Shown here in pieces: positions 1-12,614 of a stretch of 64,000 nt of DNA. The notes under the pieces were generated by a model. The model did not search any database, was not told the DNA's origin, and saw only the letters and a list, made by a program, of their open reading frames with translations. Where the stretch lies: the NCBI GenBank assembly GCA_036971475.1, contig JBAIZL010000002.1:46248729-46312728 (forward strand). Reading direction: 5' to 3'. A program made the position numbers and the translations under genes. This DNA is from Prosapia bicincta. Taxonomy: Eukaryota > Arthropoda > Insecta > Hemiptera > Cercopidae. Positions within the stretch are counted from its first letter, which is position 1, and each line of letters starts with the position of its first letter.

Positions 1-16
1 GGACAAATTCACCAGG

Positions 17-17
<1 letters not shown>

Positions 18-97
<80 letters not shown>
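18..97. repeat. (CA)n microsatellite
   Basis: An uninterrupted run of about 40 CA dinucleotides. No gene is seen next to it. Confidence 0.98.
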
Positions 98-101
<4 letters not shown>

Positions 102-1539
102 ACGCCCCTGCCGCTTTTTCATATTTTATTTATTATTTATTTTGATTTGAGCGATCTCATCTAGTACCATCCTTGCATCCGCTTCAATTGCTTTTTGTAC
201 CGTATGCTAGTGGTGGTGGTAGTTCAAATAAATTATGTTAGTTGTTTTGATAAAATATGTTTTTTACCGTTTCCAAAACCCATGCCTTAATTCCCGGTGT
301 TCAAGCGTCGGTGCTGCGCCTAAGCACAAGCCACGACCCGCCGACTTGCGACAAAATTTTTTGTCGGATCTTTTTCAGTCATAATTGTCAGTAATGTAGT
401 CGCTGGAAAGAATACAAGATTAACATGAACACTGAGAAACCCCAGATGCTCTTACCATGTTCCTAGATATGCAAGGGGACGTGCAAAATATGATCATGCT
501 TAATTTACCTGTTTAACGACTCCTGTGTTTTTTAAATCTGATCTGCCAGTAGACCTAGTCTCTGGACTTTAATATAAAAACCAACTATTATTTAGAAGGG
601 CTCAATATATTTAAATAAATTTGTCCTCAGGAGAAAACTCTCCTGGAGTAACATTAGGCTCTGAATTTTATCTCATTTATTAATTACTGAATTTTAATTA
701 ATTTTGTGACCTAATTTAATAATCATTATTTATTAGTTGGAATAAACTAGAAGTTATTATTTATTGGTCAACACAGGATAAATTTAAATAAAAAAAAATG
801 TTTTTAATAAATTTAATTGCTGTTTCCAGCTTAAAGAAATTATCATATACTGAAATACAACATAATATTTCTAATTACTATTACTTTATATTTTTTATAT
901 TCACAAATAGTTATTTAAACTGTTCTCATATTATTATTTGATGCACTTATTTACAAAATTTTATACTAGAATTAATTAATTATATCCACTTTTTTAAGCA
1001 AAACATTTTTCATTGTTTAGTTGAACTTGCTCATCTAAACCGTTTGCTTACATAGTTTAATATTAAACAAAAATTTCCACATCATTTAACTTTCCAAGTG
1101 AATTGGTAAATTCTAATTCTTATTACGACAATTATAAAATTTGTATAAATTCTCATTAATTTTGCCTTTCTTATAGATGACTCATTTATGGTCGAAACCA
1201 CTATGTGAATTTAAATTTAATATTCTTTCAATAATATTTGCATGGTCAAACCAGTCTATAGCGGTTAACATATTAATTGAACAATAGACAAGCAAGAATT
1301 TGTCCCTCTTGCTAAACTGAGGGATATCATGATCTAGTCATTAACTTGTTTGTTCATGATATCTTATGTCTTAAGCATTTTTAATTTACAAAAACGTTTT
1401 GATCTTATTTAACATTAATTTAAAACTTTTGATTAGAGTGAAGCCATTGTTTATTTTTATTTTATTGAAAATTTTAAATTTAATAAATTTAACTACTAAA
1501 TTTGACCTTATGTTTTTTAAAAAAATGACTTGCCAAGAG
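98..1539. other. AT-rich non-coding stretch
   Basis: No open frame of interest. A short GC-richer patch at about 290-420 stands out from the AT-rich surroundings but has no recognisable motif. The rest is A/T-rich with frequent stops on both strands. Confidence 0.6.
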
Positions 1540-1960
1540 TTTCACTGTCCAATCCTCGGTTCTTTCCGTATCGAGTCCGGATCCCTGGAGGATTGGTAGC
1601 AGCCACCCTGGTAAGTCGGTGTGAGTCCTGCTACATTCTTTGATGATCTTAACGTACCGGATGCTGAGTCTGGAGCCCGCGTTTGTGATTTTAGTTAGAC
1701 GACAGAAACGTTGTTGTACGGATCCATCTGGCCCTTCACCAGGCGCGAACCAACATTGCGGCCGACGGGTTCTCATATTAAATTTTTTTTTCAGACTGCT
1801 CCACAAGCCGTTGTGTCTCTGTTTTTATTACGACTATCCAACGTTCCCCTCCACGCTTTGTTCTTCGCTATCTCAGTGCATTTTCCTGTATTGGCGGGTT
1901 GAACAACGCATTCGAATAAACCTGCAATCTTCTGTTATCGTTATTTGAAACACTCAAAAC
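1540..1960. other. GC-richer island, unclassified
   Basis: Base composition changes sharply: about 400 bases clearly richer in G and C than either flank. Both strands carry a reading frame of about 100 codons (minus 1806-1489, plus 1640-1948); neither resembles a family I recognise. A T-rich run ending in CAG at about 1785-1795 looks like a splice acceptor on the plus strand. It could be an exon, or a fragment of a GC-richer retroelement like the LINE at 44.5-46.4 kb. No function is assigned. Confidence 0.4.
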
Positions 1961-2330
1961 TGTCTATTTCTTTAGATTCGCCGTAACATTTTTTAATTAT
2001 TTAAGTTTTTTGGATTCGGTTTTCACTATCGTTGCTATTGGATGCTGCTGGTTGTAGGTGACCTAGTTCTCAAATTAGTATTCTTTTGATGTTTTTTCGG
2101 CTCTTAAGAATTTTCACTGCACCCCCGTTTAGTTAGTTAATTACAATTATTTTTTATTTTAATTTTTTGGTTTTATTTATAGTTATACAAAAATTTATTT
2201 GAATCTCCACTTTTTACTTGAACCTTTATTTTAAAATAAATTAAATCTTTATTACATGAGTTTTGAATTAATTATTCAAAATCTATAAATTGTTAATTTC
2301 TTAACTTGAGCGGTCATTTTGAACGTCTCA
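1961..2330. other. AT-rich non-coding stretch
   Basis: Nothing recognisable; stops in all frames. Confidence 0.5.
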
Positions 2331-2366
2331 ACACACACATACACACACACACACACACACACCACA

Positions 2367-2439
<73 letters not shown>

Positions 2440-2558
2440 AAAGATACACTTACACACACACACACACACACACACGCCGACACACTAACACATACACACA
2501 CAAATACACAGGCACACACACTTTACACATAAACACACACACACACACACACACACAT

Positions 2559-2618
<60 letters not shown>

Positions 2619-2636
2619 ACACACTATACACATGCA
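2331..2636. repeat. Compound (CA)n microsatellite
   Basis: Several (CA)n blocks separated by short interruptions with T, G and AA. The frames through it that read His-Thr or Cys-Val repeats are a by-product of the dinucleotide repeat, not genes. Confidence 0.97.
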
Positions 2637-3649
2637 TATAAGTACAAACATACATAAATTAATATTTGACATATGCTGGTTAAATGTTTCTACAGTTAAG
2701 AGCCCATTATCGATATCTTTTCCATATTTTGATTCTTATGAAATAAAAATTTTTTAGTGTAAGTAAATTCCGCAATAAGGTGTAATTTATCTGTATTTAA
2801 AGTGATTGAATACAAGATTTAATTTCAAACAAACATATTTAGGTATGTCTTAAAATAACATTATTAAAACTAATCAATAGGTTTATAAATACGAATAAGC
2901 GTTTGGTTGTATACTTAGGCCTATAAATATGGTTAAATTATGAAAGCATGACTCTGAATGGTTAGATTGTATGTGTGTCACAAGATACGTAGGAAGTCGC
3001 TTACTCTCATAGGACTCTCCCAGGAACAAAGTGCTTCCTGTAGGACAAGATGTTTTACATAAGTTCAATTGCGTTGGAGTCTAGTAAACAGAGATATCTC
3101 TGGTTAAAAGTATTATTATGCTAAATAAAGCAATACGTACTTATATTCTGCATAAAGGCTAATATATGTAAATAACCTTATGGTTATTTTCTCATTAAGA
3201 CCTAATTCAGCAACCGGCTATTAGTTCCACGATTAATAGAAGTAGGAAATCTTACTACAGCACACAATCAGGTGAAATCATTGTAAGTAGATCTGGAATT
3301 ATTTTACATTGTGACTTGTATCATGTTTATACTGTTTCAGTACTAAATACGTTCAGGGATATCTTCTATTTCCTCTATGTTCTTGACGTCATTTAGGTTA
3401 GGAAACTAGTCTGAAGCCATTCTATATGCAAGATCAAGTTAATTTTAAATTAGTTTGAAAGAATTCTAATTCAAGTTTAAATTATAATGTTAAAAATGAA
3501 ATATGTCTTGTGAAGAAAAATAATTAAAAAAAACAAATTATTACTGAACTTTAATAAAGCAATTTCCCAAAACAACAAAATCGTGTGTTCCTTCCAATCA
3601 AATAATTGTTCTTTGAAATATAATAAAAACATAATACTAACAGTCCTTG
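2637..3649. other. AT-rich non-coding stretch
   Basis: No gene, RNA or repeat recognised. The longest frames are about 60-70 codons and have no family resemblance. Confidence 0.5.
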
Positions 3650-4400
3650 TGTATCTTACCTGCAGGCTGTGGTAAAAGCTGTGCAAAAACCATGCCCTTT
3701 TAATCGGAGTGAGTGACTACTTTATAGATTACTTGACACACGTTGATTCAAATCTGACGTTCATTAAACTATAATGACGTTGCTGCAGAAACCATGGTTG
3801 TCAGTAAACCCTCTCCAACCGTCACTGACTATTATATATATATTACTTTGCAATTGCTTCATTAGAATCTGAATATAATTAAAAGAGAACGAAAGTATTG
3901 CAAGTTCCATGGTAGTCAACACAACACCTCATATTGAGACAGACTAATTTGTTGAATACTAGACAACGTTTTAATAATAACTGAGGTAATTAGAAGAAAA
4001 AAGGCCGATTCTGAAAAAACCATGGTTGTCAACAAATTCCTACCTACTATGACTGAATGAAATAAATAACTAGAAAAGAGTTTGATTAAAATCTGAAGAT
4101 AATCAAATGAAAAAAAGAAGATACTGCAAAATACATGGTAGTCAACAAACAGCCTCCTACTATGACTGCCTGTTTATTTTATTTATTGCCGGACAATACA
4201 ATTTGAAGGTAATAAAAAAAGATGATGCAAAAGCCAATATACCCAACAAATCCCTACGTACACTGATTGACTGATTACTTTTTATAATAGTAAAGAAAAG
4301 TTTGAATGAAATACGACGATAATTAGAAGGAAATGAGAGGTGCTGTAAAAGTCATGGTGGTCAACAAACTCTCATTTTATAACTTACTAACAGTGGTTTA
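3650..4400. repeat. Degenerate ~115-bp tandem repeat
   Basis: A block with the core CCATGGTTGTCAACAAA, then a C-rich CTCCTAC-like segment, then ATGACTGACT, recurs with decay. Cores start near 3690, 3793, 3908, 4019, 4135, 4233 and 4353, so spacing is 98-120 bases. Between cores there are repeated phrases of the kind TTTGAATGAAAT and AATTAGAAG. Copies differ by many substitutions and small indels, which suggests an old array no longer being homogenised. Confidence 0.75.
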
Positions 4401-7400
4401 CTTTCATGATCATGTACATTTTGAAAATTTCTATAATGTTCAACTTTACACTTCATTTAGTATCCTAATGGTTTTCATATGACTCATAAAAAGTCTGGAA
4501 ATATTTAGTAATTTCGGTAAGTTTTTGTAACAATTGAAATACGAACTTCAATGATGAGAATAAACAAGGATCTTTCCTTCTTTCAAATTGTTATTAATTT
4601 TCTGTAAGAAAATCAGCATTTGTCTTATAGAACTTTAAGTCTCCACAAATCATACATATTTTGTATATAAAATTACAACAGATATTTCAAACCTAACGGA
4701 TATGTTTGAGCCTTAACTTGATATTCGTTCAAATCTTTGTCCAGGTTGTGTGGGCAAAAGAATATAAAGTTGGAGAAGCAACTGAAAAATAATAAAATTA
4801 ATTTACTTCTCCAATGGTCAAACAATGAATTTGATTCTTAGGTATCGGCGATGCATATATGACTCTTTAGATAAGCGTGCAAACTACCCTTACGGAATTG
4901 TTTAGAAAATAGAATGTAACGTGTAAGAAGCCGTTGCATTGACGTTTTAGCAATCTGTTCTTGACGGACGTTCAACATTTAATACTGTTGAGAGGATAGA
5001 CTGCATTTTGCATAAAACTTAATAATGAGGTTAACTTGGTGAAACAATTTACAACTTTTCTTGATAAAAGAAGATTTAAAATTCTTTAGAATGTAAGACG
5101 TAAATTAATTTTAAAAAGCAATAACTTTACTAACACTTGTTCCTTCTTTTTTATTAAAGTGTCAGACTTGTTATTTCCAGGGAATTTTTATTTAAACTTA
5201 GAACTATAAAACATTAAAAAAATATTTTTTTCAAAAGTGTTGCGTATTTTATGATTATTCATGATACTATAAATGTTGCTATATATTCATGATACCTCGT
5301 TGCCTCTGCCTTCCTCTGGTCTCTGGCGACTATAAGTTATAACTAAATGTTTGTGACACACTAAAAAACCCTAAAATATATCGATCACTGTTGATTTCCA
5401 ACATGTTTTAAATTGAAAAGCTGTTACATTTTAGTAGTATTTAAAAAACTAAAGTAATTATTTAATAGCTTACTTCAAATAGTTGTTGAATTTATAAAAC
5501 TAATTGTTTATCTCTATTGCACTTTATTACATGAAGTATAACTAACGATATAATAAAACACGTTTCATATCTATTTGTTTTATGAAATACAAGGCTGCCT
5601 TTAGCGTGGACAGTGTGTGACCAGGACTACACTTTAAAAACCTATTATTTTTCCTATATTATCCTTATTATACCCTATATGTCCATATTTACAGATGCAG
5701 TCAACCTGGAGGAAGGTGAAAAATTACCCGTTTTTTTCAGGGTTTGAAATTCAGGTCCTTAGGCTAGTTGTTACAGACACTACTAGACCACTTAAACACC
5801 TAATAAAACATTATATAGACTAAATGTATAATATTAGGACCAATTCCTAGTGTATTCTTGATGATGGAAATATTTTTACTCGACGGCGCGGCGGAAAAAT
5901 TAAGAGTTTTAGATATGAAAAACTCTTGTCAGATTAGAGTGTCACTGGGACACAATAATCCTACAGTAAGGAGAGTCATAATTGCAAGAGGGACATGGTA
6001 GGCTTGTGTCAAATAGAGTACAAACCTATAAACCTACAAGGATATTTCCTTTAGATTTAAAAAAAAACTTGGTGTAGTAGGTTTTCAGTTATTTAACATC
6101 AACAACCCTAATCTGTAACTGACACGTTTACAAGTTACAAGAAAATCATTACGTTTTCTAAACAAAACTTTAGCTAATGGTACCATTCCAGCATTACAGT
6201 ACATGATGTATAAAAGGTCACGTTATTTACCGACCTACTTACAGACTTAATGCAACTCAATAAGATGCAATTGAAAACACTGGCCTACTATCCAATCTGG
6301 TAAATATTGCTAGTGAAAGATGAATGACGGACAGGTAGAGAAATTACATCTTCTTATCCAAATAAATATCTTCCTAGAACATCAAGGATACTCTAAGATA
6401 ATGGTATAGATGTATATTCAGGGGGAAAATCAGAAAAATTTGAAATAATTTTGCAATAACTCATTCACGCTTCATTAAAAAAACCTTTTATTTTATAGAA
6501 TATTACTGATTTTAATAATGGAATGTTTTAAGGTTTTCTAATTTTAAACAATGCAAAATCACTTATGCAACACTATATTTTGTGAAGAGATCGACGTAAT
6601 TTGACTTCAATTGCTTTGGTGCAAAAGGTTTTTTAGTTTTTCACTAACAAATTAAATTATCGCTCCAAATCAAACGAAACTGAAGAAAAAGAAAAAATAG
6701 TTCTTATTCCGAAGAAATGAATGAAGTATAATTTATTTCCCTTAATCGGTGACAGATAAATAACAAATTTTTAAAACCATTCTCAAAATAACTGTAAAGT
6801 AAGAATTTTAATAAAACCCTATTTCGTAAAATTTACAGTTCCTTTAAACCCACTATTTTAATTTAACTGTTGTGGAACGAATTCGAGTATGAACGAGAAA
6901 TAAATTGGGGAATGAGAAAGAGATACAACTTATAGAAGAACCAACGACTATTTCTGTAACTAATAATAGATTAGGAGCGTTTCCTTTGGAATGGGATCTT
7001 AACAGAGTTGTCATCAGATGCATACTGTACAAGTAGGACGTTTGCTACACTGGAATGTCTAGTGGCTAGTGAGATCGTCTATTGGAGTTCTGTTCATTAG
7101 GTAGTTGCTGCTTTAGCAATTGAGCGCACATATCAAACACTCAAAGATTGGACAAGTGCATTAAATAAGGTAATACGCCATTGTATCTTTTAACGACGCA
7201 CAAAGCGTGATTTTTTCATACTAAGATACCATTAGGAATGTAAAAGGGAACAGACAGAGAAATCCAGACATAGATAAAAACGTATTTTATCGTGTTATGA
7301 TGAGATTGACGTTTTACAGCTTTTAATTGGTAGCAGTCAATTGTCACAGAAGTGGAAAGAGGGAGCTTAAATCATAGTGTTTAGTTGACACAACGTTTAG

Positions 7401-7684
7401 CGCTGACGTATAATAAAAACCGTATGCTTGCTGTACGCATAACTTTCATCATTCTGTAACTTTTATTATACCTGCATCGTAAGTTTTGTTATGTTAAAAA
7501 CATTTTAATTAGCGTAATTAAAGTAAGCGTGGGTCTAATCGGATATTTTCCTAAAGATTGCAATGTCTGGTTTAATTCAGATTTTACATCCATTAATAGT
7601 AAAATTCTTAATTGTAAAATTATGATTAAGAAAAAAATTGGTTTAAGTGTATATTTAAAGAAATATCCTGACCCAGTTTTTCTT
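4401..7684. other. AT-rich non-coding stretch
   Basis: About 3.3 kb with no supportable gene. Short G/C-richer patches (for example near 5300 and 5880) carry no recognised motif. Confidence 0.5.
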
Positions 7685-7700
7685 GTTGCCATTTGAAGCA
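7685..7700 (+). repeat. Left terminal inverted repeat of piggyBac element
   Basis: Matches the inverted right end at 12 of 16 positions, including nine consecutive bases TTTGAAGCA. The expected TTAA at the very end is absent. Confidence 0.7.
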
Positions 7701-7776
7701 TAGTGGTTACACTGAGAAACCACCGTATTTATCATCTCTGTACTATTGGTGCATAGTGGTATCTCTATGTAACCAC
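7698..7776. repeat. Pair of subterminal palindromes, left side
   Basis: Two imperfect palindromes, each starting GCATAGTGGT and ending AACCAC, at 7698-7723 and 7751-7776. A related unit is at 10251-10276 near the right end, and a longer one (GGTGGTTTCAATTTGAAACCAC) at 8046-8067 just before the transposase. In piggyBac elements, internal repeats near the ends contribute to transposase binding; that role here is inferred. Confidence 0.7.
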
Positions 7777-8222
7777 TTCCTCTATGTAGACAGATCTTCT
7801 ACCTAACGGAAGAAGGCTCAACTAAGATGATAAACAAAGTATTTTCAGAACAGAACCATATATCCTCAGGCTGTGTGCTGATAGCGTGGACTGAACATCA
7901 TGTTGTTTGAAATTGTACTACCAGACCTATAATAGGCCATAAGGGTTAGTGAATTCACTATGTTCTTTAGTGATATTTAGTCTTTCTAAAAACTGTTTGA
8001 TATTACAATATGGTGCTTTGAATGTTCATAATATATTAATATATAGGTGGTTTCAATTTGAAACCACTGTGCAACATGTGTCGGCGGTATATGTTCGTAA
8101 GACAAATTGGGAATTTACACAAAATAGCATGTATTTATATTTTATTCCCGTATTTGTATCAGTAAATATTCTACAGTTTATTTGTAAGTTGTAATATATA
8201 ATAGAATTGGTTTATACAGAAA

Positions 8223-10077
8223 ATGTCAAGACTTCCCAGAAGAATTGAAGTGACCCAAATAGAACAGTGGCTACTAGAGACTGCAGACATACCTTCAGGA
8301 CCTGAATCAGAAGACGAAGAGGAAAATCAGGAAGATGAAAATGGAATTATTGGGAATTATGTTGTGAATGAAGGTGTTCTAGAAAACATTGATTATATAG
8401 ATATAGTGCAAGAATTTACGGATGATATACCAGTCGAATTGTTTGATCCAAATGAAATGCTGATTGTGCCAAATAGTGTTATTGCCGAGGAAAATCATAT
8501 TTTGAACAATACTGAATGTGACATAGACAATGAAAATAACGAACCCCTGGCTAAAAGATTGTATGCCGAAGGCGTCACGTGGTTTGAAGAATATAAAAAA
8601 CCTAATATTGATTATAATTTTACTGAATTTGTCGGTCCACATATTGAATCAGACACCCCCATTGACGCATTTATTGCACTTTTCCCTGGTGATCTAATTG
8701 AACACTTGGTTTATCAAACTAATATTTATGCCACTCAAAATGGCGGTGGTGTCATCAGAAATCCAACTGACCAAAAAGAAATGAAAGTCTTTTTAGGAAT
8801 AAATCTTCTTAAGGGTATCAAGAAATTACCTTCCTATAGGGATTATTGGTCATCTATGCCAGAACTTAGAGATCCTTACATATCATCCGCCATGTCTGTA
8901 AACAGATTTGGCTGGTTGTTAACAAATCTACACATAAATGACAATAATGATATGCCTACCAGAGACTCCCCAGCTTATGACAAACTTTATAAAATAAGGC
9001 CTTTGCTCACAACACTGTAACGCACATACAAAGAATCATATTCTCCAAGTAAGTGCCAATCTATTGATGAGAGTATGGTTCCATTCAAGGGACGCTGCTC
9101 GATAAAACAATATATGCCAGATAAACCCACTAAACGTGGATACAAAATATGGGTTAGAGCAGATGAACATGGTTACGTGTGCACTTTTCAGATTTATGAA
9201 GGAAAGAGGAAAAATAAAGTAGAAAAGAATTTAGGCAAAAGAGTCATTACCGAACTGACTGAAGACTTGGTTGGTAAAGATTACATTGTGTTTTTTGATA
9301 ATTTTCTTAACTCTGTCGGCCTAATGATTGAGCTACAGCAAAAAAGGATTCAAGCTTGTGGAACCTCTCGGCCAGACAGAATGTTCTTTCCAAATGAATG
9401 CTTTCCTGATGGCAAAGACATGAACCATGGGGAGTCCTGTTTTCATATCTACAGTTACAGGAATTGTAGCAGCACGGTGGAAAGACAAGAAAGGTATAAA
9501 CTTTGTTTCTAACTACCATGATCCTAATCAGGATACGACAGTAAATAGGAGGCAAATCGATGAATCTATCAAAGTTGTATCATGCCCTACACTAGTAAAA
9601 GACTACAATGCTCATATGGGCTATGTGGACAAGGCAGATATGCTCAAAACCACTTATAACATAGACAGAAAATCAAAGAAATGGTGGTACCGCCTGTTCT
9701 TTCACTTCTTGGATACAACCATGGTAAATGCATATGTAATTTTTACATGCAACCACCGTGAACTGGGGATGGGAAAACCTATAAAACTGAAGGAGTTTCG
9801 CATTAGTGTTGTACAATCACTCATTGGAGTACCACACGGTGAACAACGTGGCAGAAGAGCTTCAATGCAATCACAAAACAAATTTAAGATCAACGTTTCG
9901 CAAGAGCTCCGCTACACAGAGTGCTCACATATGCCAGTGAGATGTACTTCCAGACGATGTGGTCGCTGTTTCACTAAAGAAGAATGTCATCGTTCGAAGT
10001 GAAAATGCTCTACTTGTGATGTAGTCCTCTGCCTGAGTGAGCACAAGAACTGCTTCAAACTATTTCATGAGAAGTAA
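8223..10077 (+). pseudogene. piggyBac transposase, disrupted
   Basis: The cut-and-paste transposase of the element, with a DDE/DDD RNase H-fold core. The start at 8223 precedes an acidic N-terminal region (about residues 20-45), as is usual. The first frame runs to a TAA at 9018-9020, and the same frame continues directly past it, so this is a nonsense mutation. At about 9433-9440 one extra base shifts the frame. A TGA at 10000-10002 interrupts the C-terminal cysteine-rich domain, which then runs to a TAA at 10075-10077. The three catalytic Asp codons remain: SIDES at 9066-9068, FFDNF at 9297-9299 and YVDKAD at 9628-9630. The KKWWYRLF motif is also kept. An AATAAA lies at 10186-10191. It is a decayed copy, though few lesions have accumulated. 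Confidence 0.93.
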
Positions 10078-10394
10078 AAAGCGGTATTTCATGAGAACTG
10101 CAACTATTGACCTTTCACTAATTCAACAATTGTGTATATTGTTTGATTTCAATGTAAATAATGTTGAATACAACAGTTTGTAGCTAATAAAACATCATTA
10201 TAATACAGTTCTCTATTTAAAGTTATTTATACTAATCACCCCCTATAGCTGCATAGTGGTCTTTCCGGGAAACCACCTTAAATAAATTACTTAAAATAGA
10301 AAAAAGAATTAAAAAAAATTTACTTTGTCTTGATTAATAATCCTTAACACAAGAAAGTACTAAAAATCAAAAAACATCAAACCCCCAAAATACG

Positions 10395-10410
10395 TGCTTC
10401 AAAGGGTTAA
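10395..10410 (-). repeat. Right terminal inverted repeat and TTAA target
   Basis: Ends in GGGTTAA, the usual piggyBac terminus fused to its TTAA target site (10407-10410). Confidence 0.75.
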
Positions 10411-11539
10411 TGAATATTCTTCCTTTATTAACACGCTTTAACATAATTTTTTTCATTGAATCTATCATTGTTCACTACCTTACAAAGGGCAGCCCATAAA
10501 CAGTCCATAAATGTATGTGTATGAATTGATAACGTTTTTTTTAAATGTATACAATTTATAATCTTATTCCAATATCAGTAGTCATATATGCATTTTTATA
10601 TAGGATAGCGAAACGCATTTTCATATTGTCGAAGGTCAAGTAGACAAAACGATTCATCTTGTAAATATATGTCTAGATAAAAAAAATCATCCCCGGCTGT
10701 GTTTTAGTTGTTGGTTTTGTAACGTGAACGAAGAGGGAGTAATTTCCACCTTTTCTGAATTGACAATGTGCAAGTAATCAAGGGTTACAGTTACTGCAAG
10801 CAATCGCCGTTTAAAATTTATCAATGGATTCTCATTGAAAGTGACAATAGTAATCAGCGGAGATAGCAATCAGCGTTTGTGCCAAACAGTATACTTCTCT
10901 TCGTCTATGGTGAATAAATATTACCACACGGAGTCAACCACAGGAAGAAAAGCTTTTAAAACAAGAATTCCGTATTTGTAAATAAATACAAATTATTATG
11001 CTTTTAATTAAATAGCTAGCTGAATGCAAATTTGAATATTTTACGTTTAATTTAAAGTTTCACATCTACCATTCTAAATATATTCTTAAGCGTTAAAACG
11101 TTTCTATTTATTAAAAGGAAAATATATCTAAAAATGCAATAGTGTTCTGAATATTTGAACTTTACTTTAATGTATTTCTGCAAGTAAAGAGATACAAAAC
11201 AAAAGACGTATCTACTAAAACAATCCTATTTAATATTAACAACACCTCAATATTGAGCACTCGTATGGTGTAAAAATCCTAATAATTCTGCTGGAATTTG
11301 AAAAATTATTAAATTGAGAAGCTGCTATATTTAAAACAATTACATAATCTTAAACATCGTTGGCTAAATACACGCTCACGCACTGCGACGGGTGCTAACT
11401 AACCGTTGCCTTCATTACGGGGTCCGCAGGCAGCAATGCAACCGATACAAGATAAAATTTTGTAAAAGTTATACGGCTGAACCTTGTGGTACCGTTTGCC
11501 AAAATCTGCCCTAGAGCAAGTAACTGGACTTTACTTAAA
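10411..11539. other. AT-rich non-coding stretch
   Basis: Nothing recognisable apart from a small GC-richer patch at about 11370-11450 without motifs. Confidence 0.5.
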
Positions 11540-12300
11540 AACCTAACTAGCGGAGATTCAACTCTTTGGGATTTCGTTCACGGGGAATAAATTGTTTTGA
11601 AGCATTTCGGCTTAGTGACCATTTGATTTTAATTGTGAAATCGAAAATGATAAAAGATGTTAGATATATGCCTAAGTCCTTGAATGGTATAGGGGTAGTG
11701 GCTTCGTGGATAGGACATAACCAGGTGAACTTTGTGAATTGGTCGACGACGCCAAAATCATGGTATTTCACTTGCCGGTGCGGGGGATTTTTCGACGAAT
11801 TCAATATGGATTTTTTCAATGGGACCTTGGGGTAGTTCTGCAGAATGAAGGAAGAACTTACACTTCAGGCCGGGTTTACTCGTAGCCCATATCTGGCAAG
11901 CCTTCACTCTTTGTGTAAATTCATCCTTGGGTAAAGATGGCCAATAGAAAAGCTCTTTAATTTTGAAGCTGAAATCATGGTGGTACGTAAAGGCCATGTC
12001 TATTAAAGATTTAAGTAAATATACGCGTAAGAGAATACCAAGAGATTTTTCAGGCACAATACATATTTACTGAGGTAGAATTTATTTGCCTCGATTATAT
12101 TTTCCAATTGATCAATTAGTATTTTCAGTACCGAGTCACCTTCCTGTTAGACTCTGATATCTGTAAAAGCTAGCGGGAATCGACGTAATAACCATAAGAA
12201 GAATTTTCTTTTACTTTAGAGTTTAACATGCGGGACAGTATATCGTCGATTACGTTTTGCGTTACTCTTATATGTTTGACGGTAAACGCACGATTTGAGT
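11540..12300 (-). pseudogene. Ty3/gypsy-like pol remnant (RNase H end and integrase)
   Basis: Fragments of a retrotransposon polyprotein on the minus strand, in order. At about 12290-12225 is the end of RNase H, with NVIDDILSRM, the usual N-x-V-A-D-x-L-S-R-M motif. At about 12000-11860 is the integrase zinc-binding region with LFYWPSLPKDEFTQRV and one surviving Cys of the CxxC pair. The integrase core follows from about 11850 to 11560 with the hallmark VVDQFTKFTWL. The frame changes between pieces. Two catalytic positions appear lost: the first Asp reads Glu (IHIEF), and the second, normally in SDNA, reads SRNA. No reverse transcriptase or long terminal repeats were recognised, so this is a dead, truncated copy. 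Confidence 0.75.
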
Positions 12301-12356
12301 TTATGAAGCAGCGTGTGGGCGAGCTTTGTTATGAAATAAAAAAACTTTTTTGTCAG

Positions 12357-12614
12357 TCATGATAGACACACATCGCCAGAGGGGCACGGACCGCTTATTT
12401 CTACATTCGAATATAATTTCCACAGTCGAGAAATGATTTCATCAAGCATTAGGAGTCGATTGGGGATAATGGCGAATCTGACATCTACGACAACAGTCGG
12501 AACGTGAAAAGTAGAGAGGAAGCCATCTCGTTGTTTCTCGTGTAATTTTGTTCTCCTTTCAATGTTGAATGGCGCCAACAAGAAACCATTGACCTTGACA
12601 TCATAATTGGCCAT
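12357..12614 (-). other. Unclassified open frame upstream of gypsy remnant
   Basis: An 85-codon frame in GC-richer sequence directly upstream (minus strand) of the RNase H remnant. It may be more of the same retroelement, but no motif identifies it. Confidence 0.3.

Larger units (their letters stand above)
7685..10410 (+). mobile_element. piggyBac-family DNA transposon, decayed
   Basis: A 2.7-kb element around a piggyBac-type transposase. The right end, GCTTCAAAGGGTTAA at 10396-10410, has the family's ending (CCC next to the TTAA target). Read inward from the left, 7685-7700 (GTTGCCATTTGAAGCA) matches the reverse complement of the right end at 12 of 16 positions, so these are the terminal inverted repeats and the left TTAA has mutated. 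Inside each end lie subterminal palindromes of the form GCATAGTGGT...AACCAC (7698-7723, 7751-7776, 10251-10276). The transposase is broken by two stop codons and one frameshift, so this copy cannot make a full protein. Confidence 0.88.

Noticed and set aside
2306..2657. Frames reading His-Thr or Cys-Val repeats
   Set aside because: They are translations of a (CA)n microsatellite; every frame on both strands is open.
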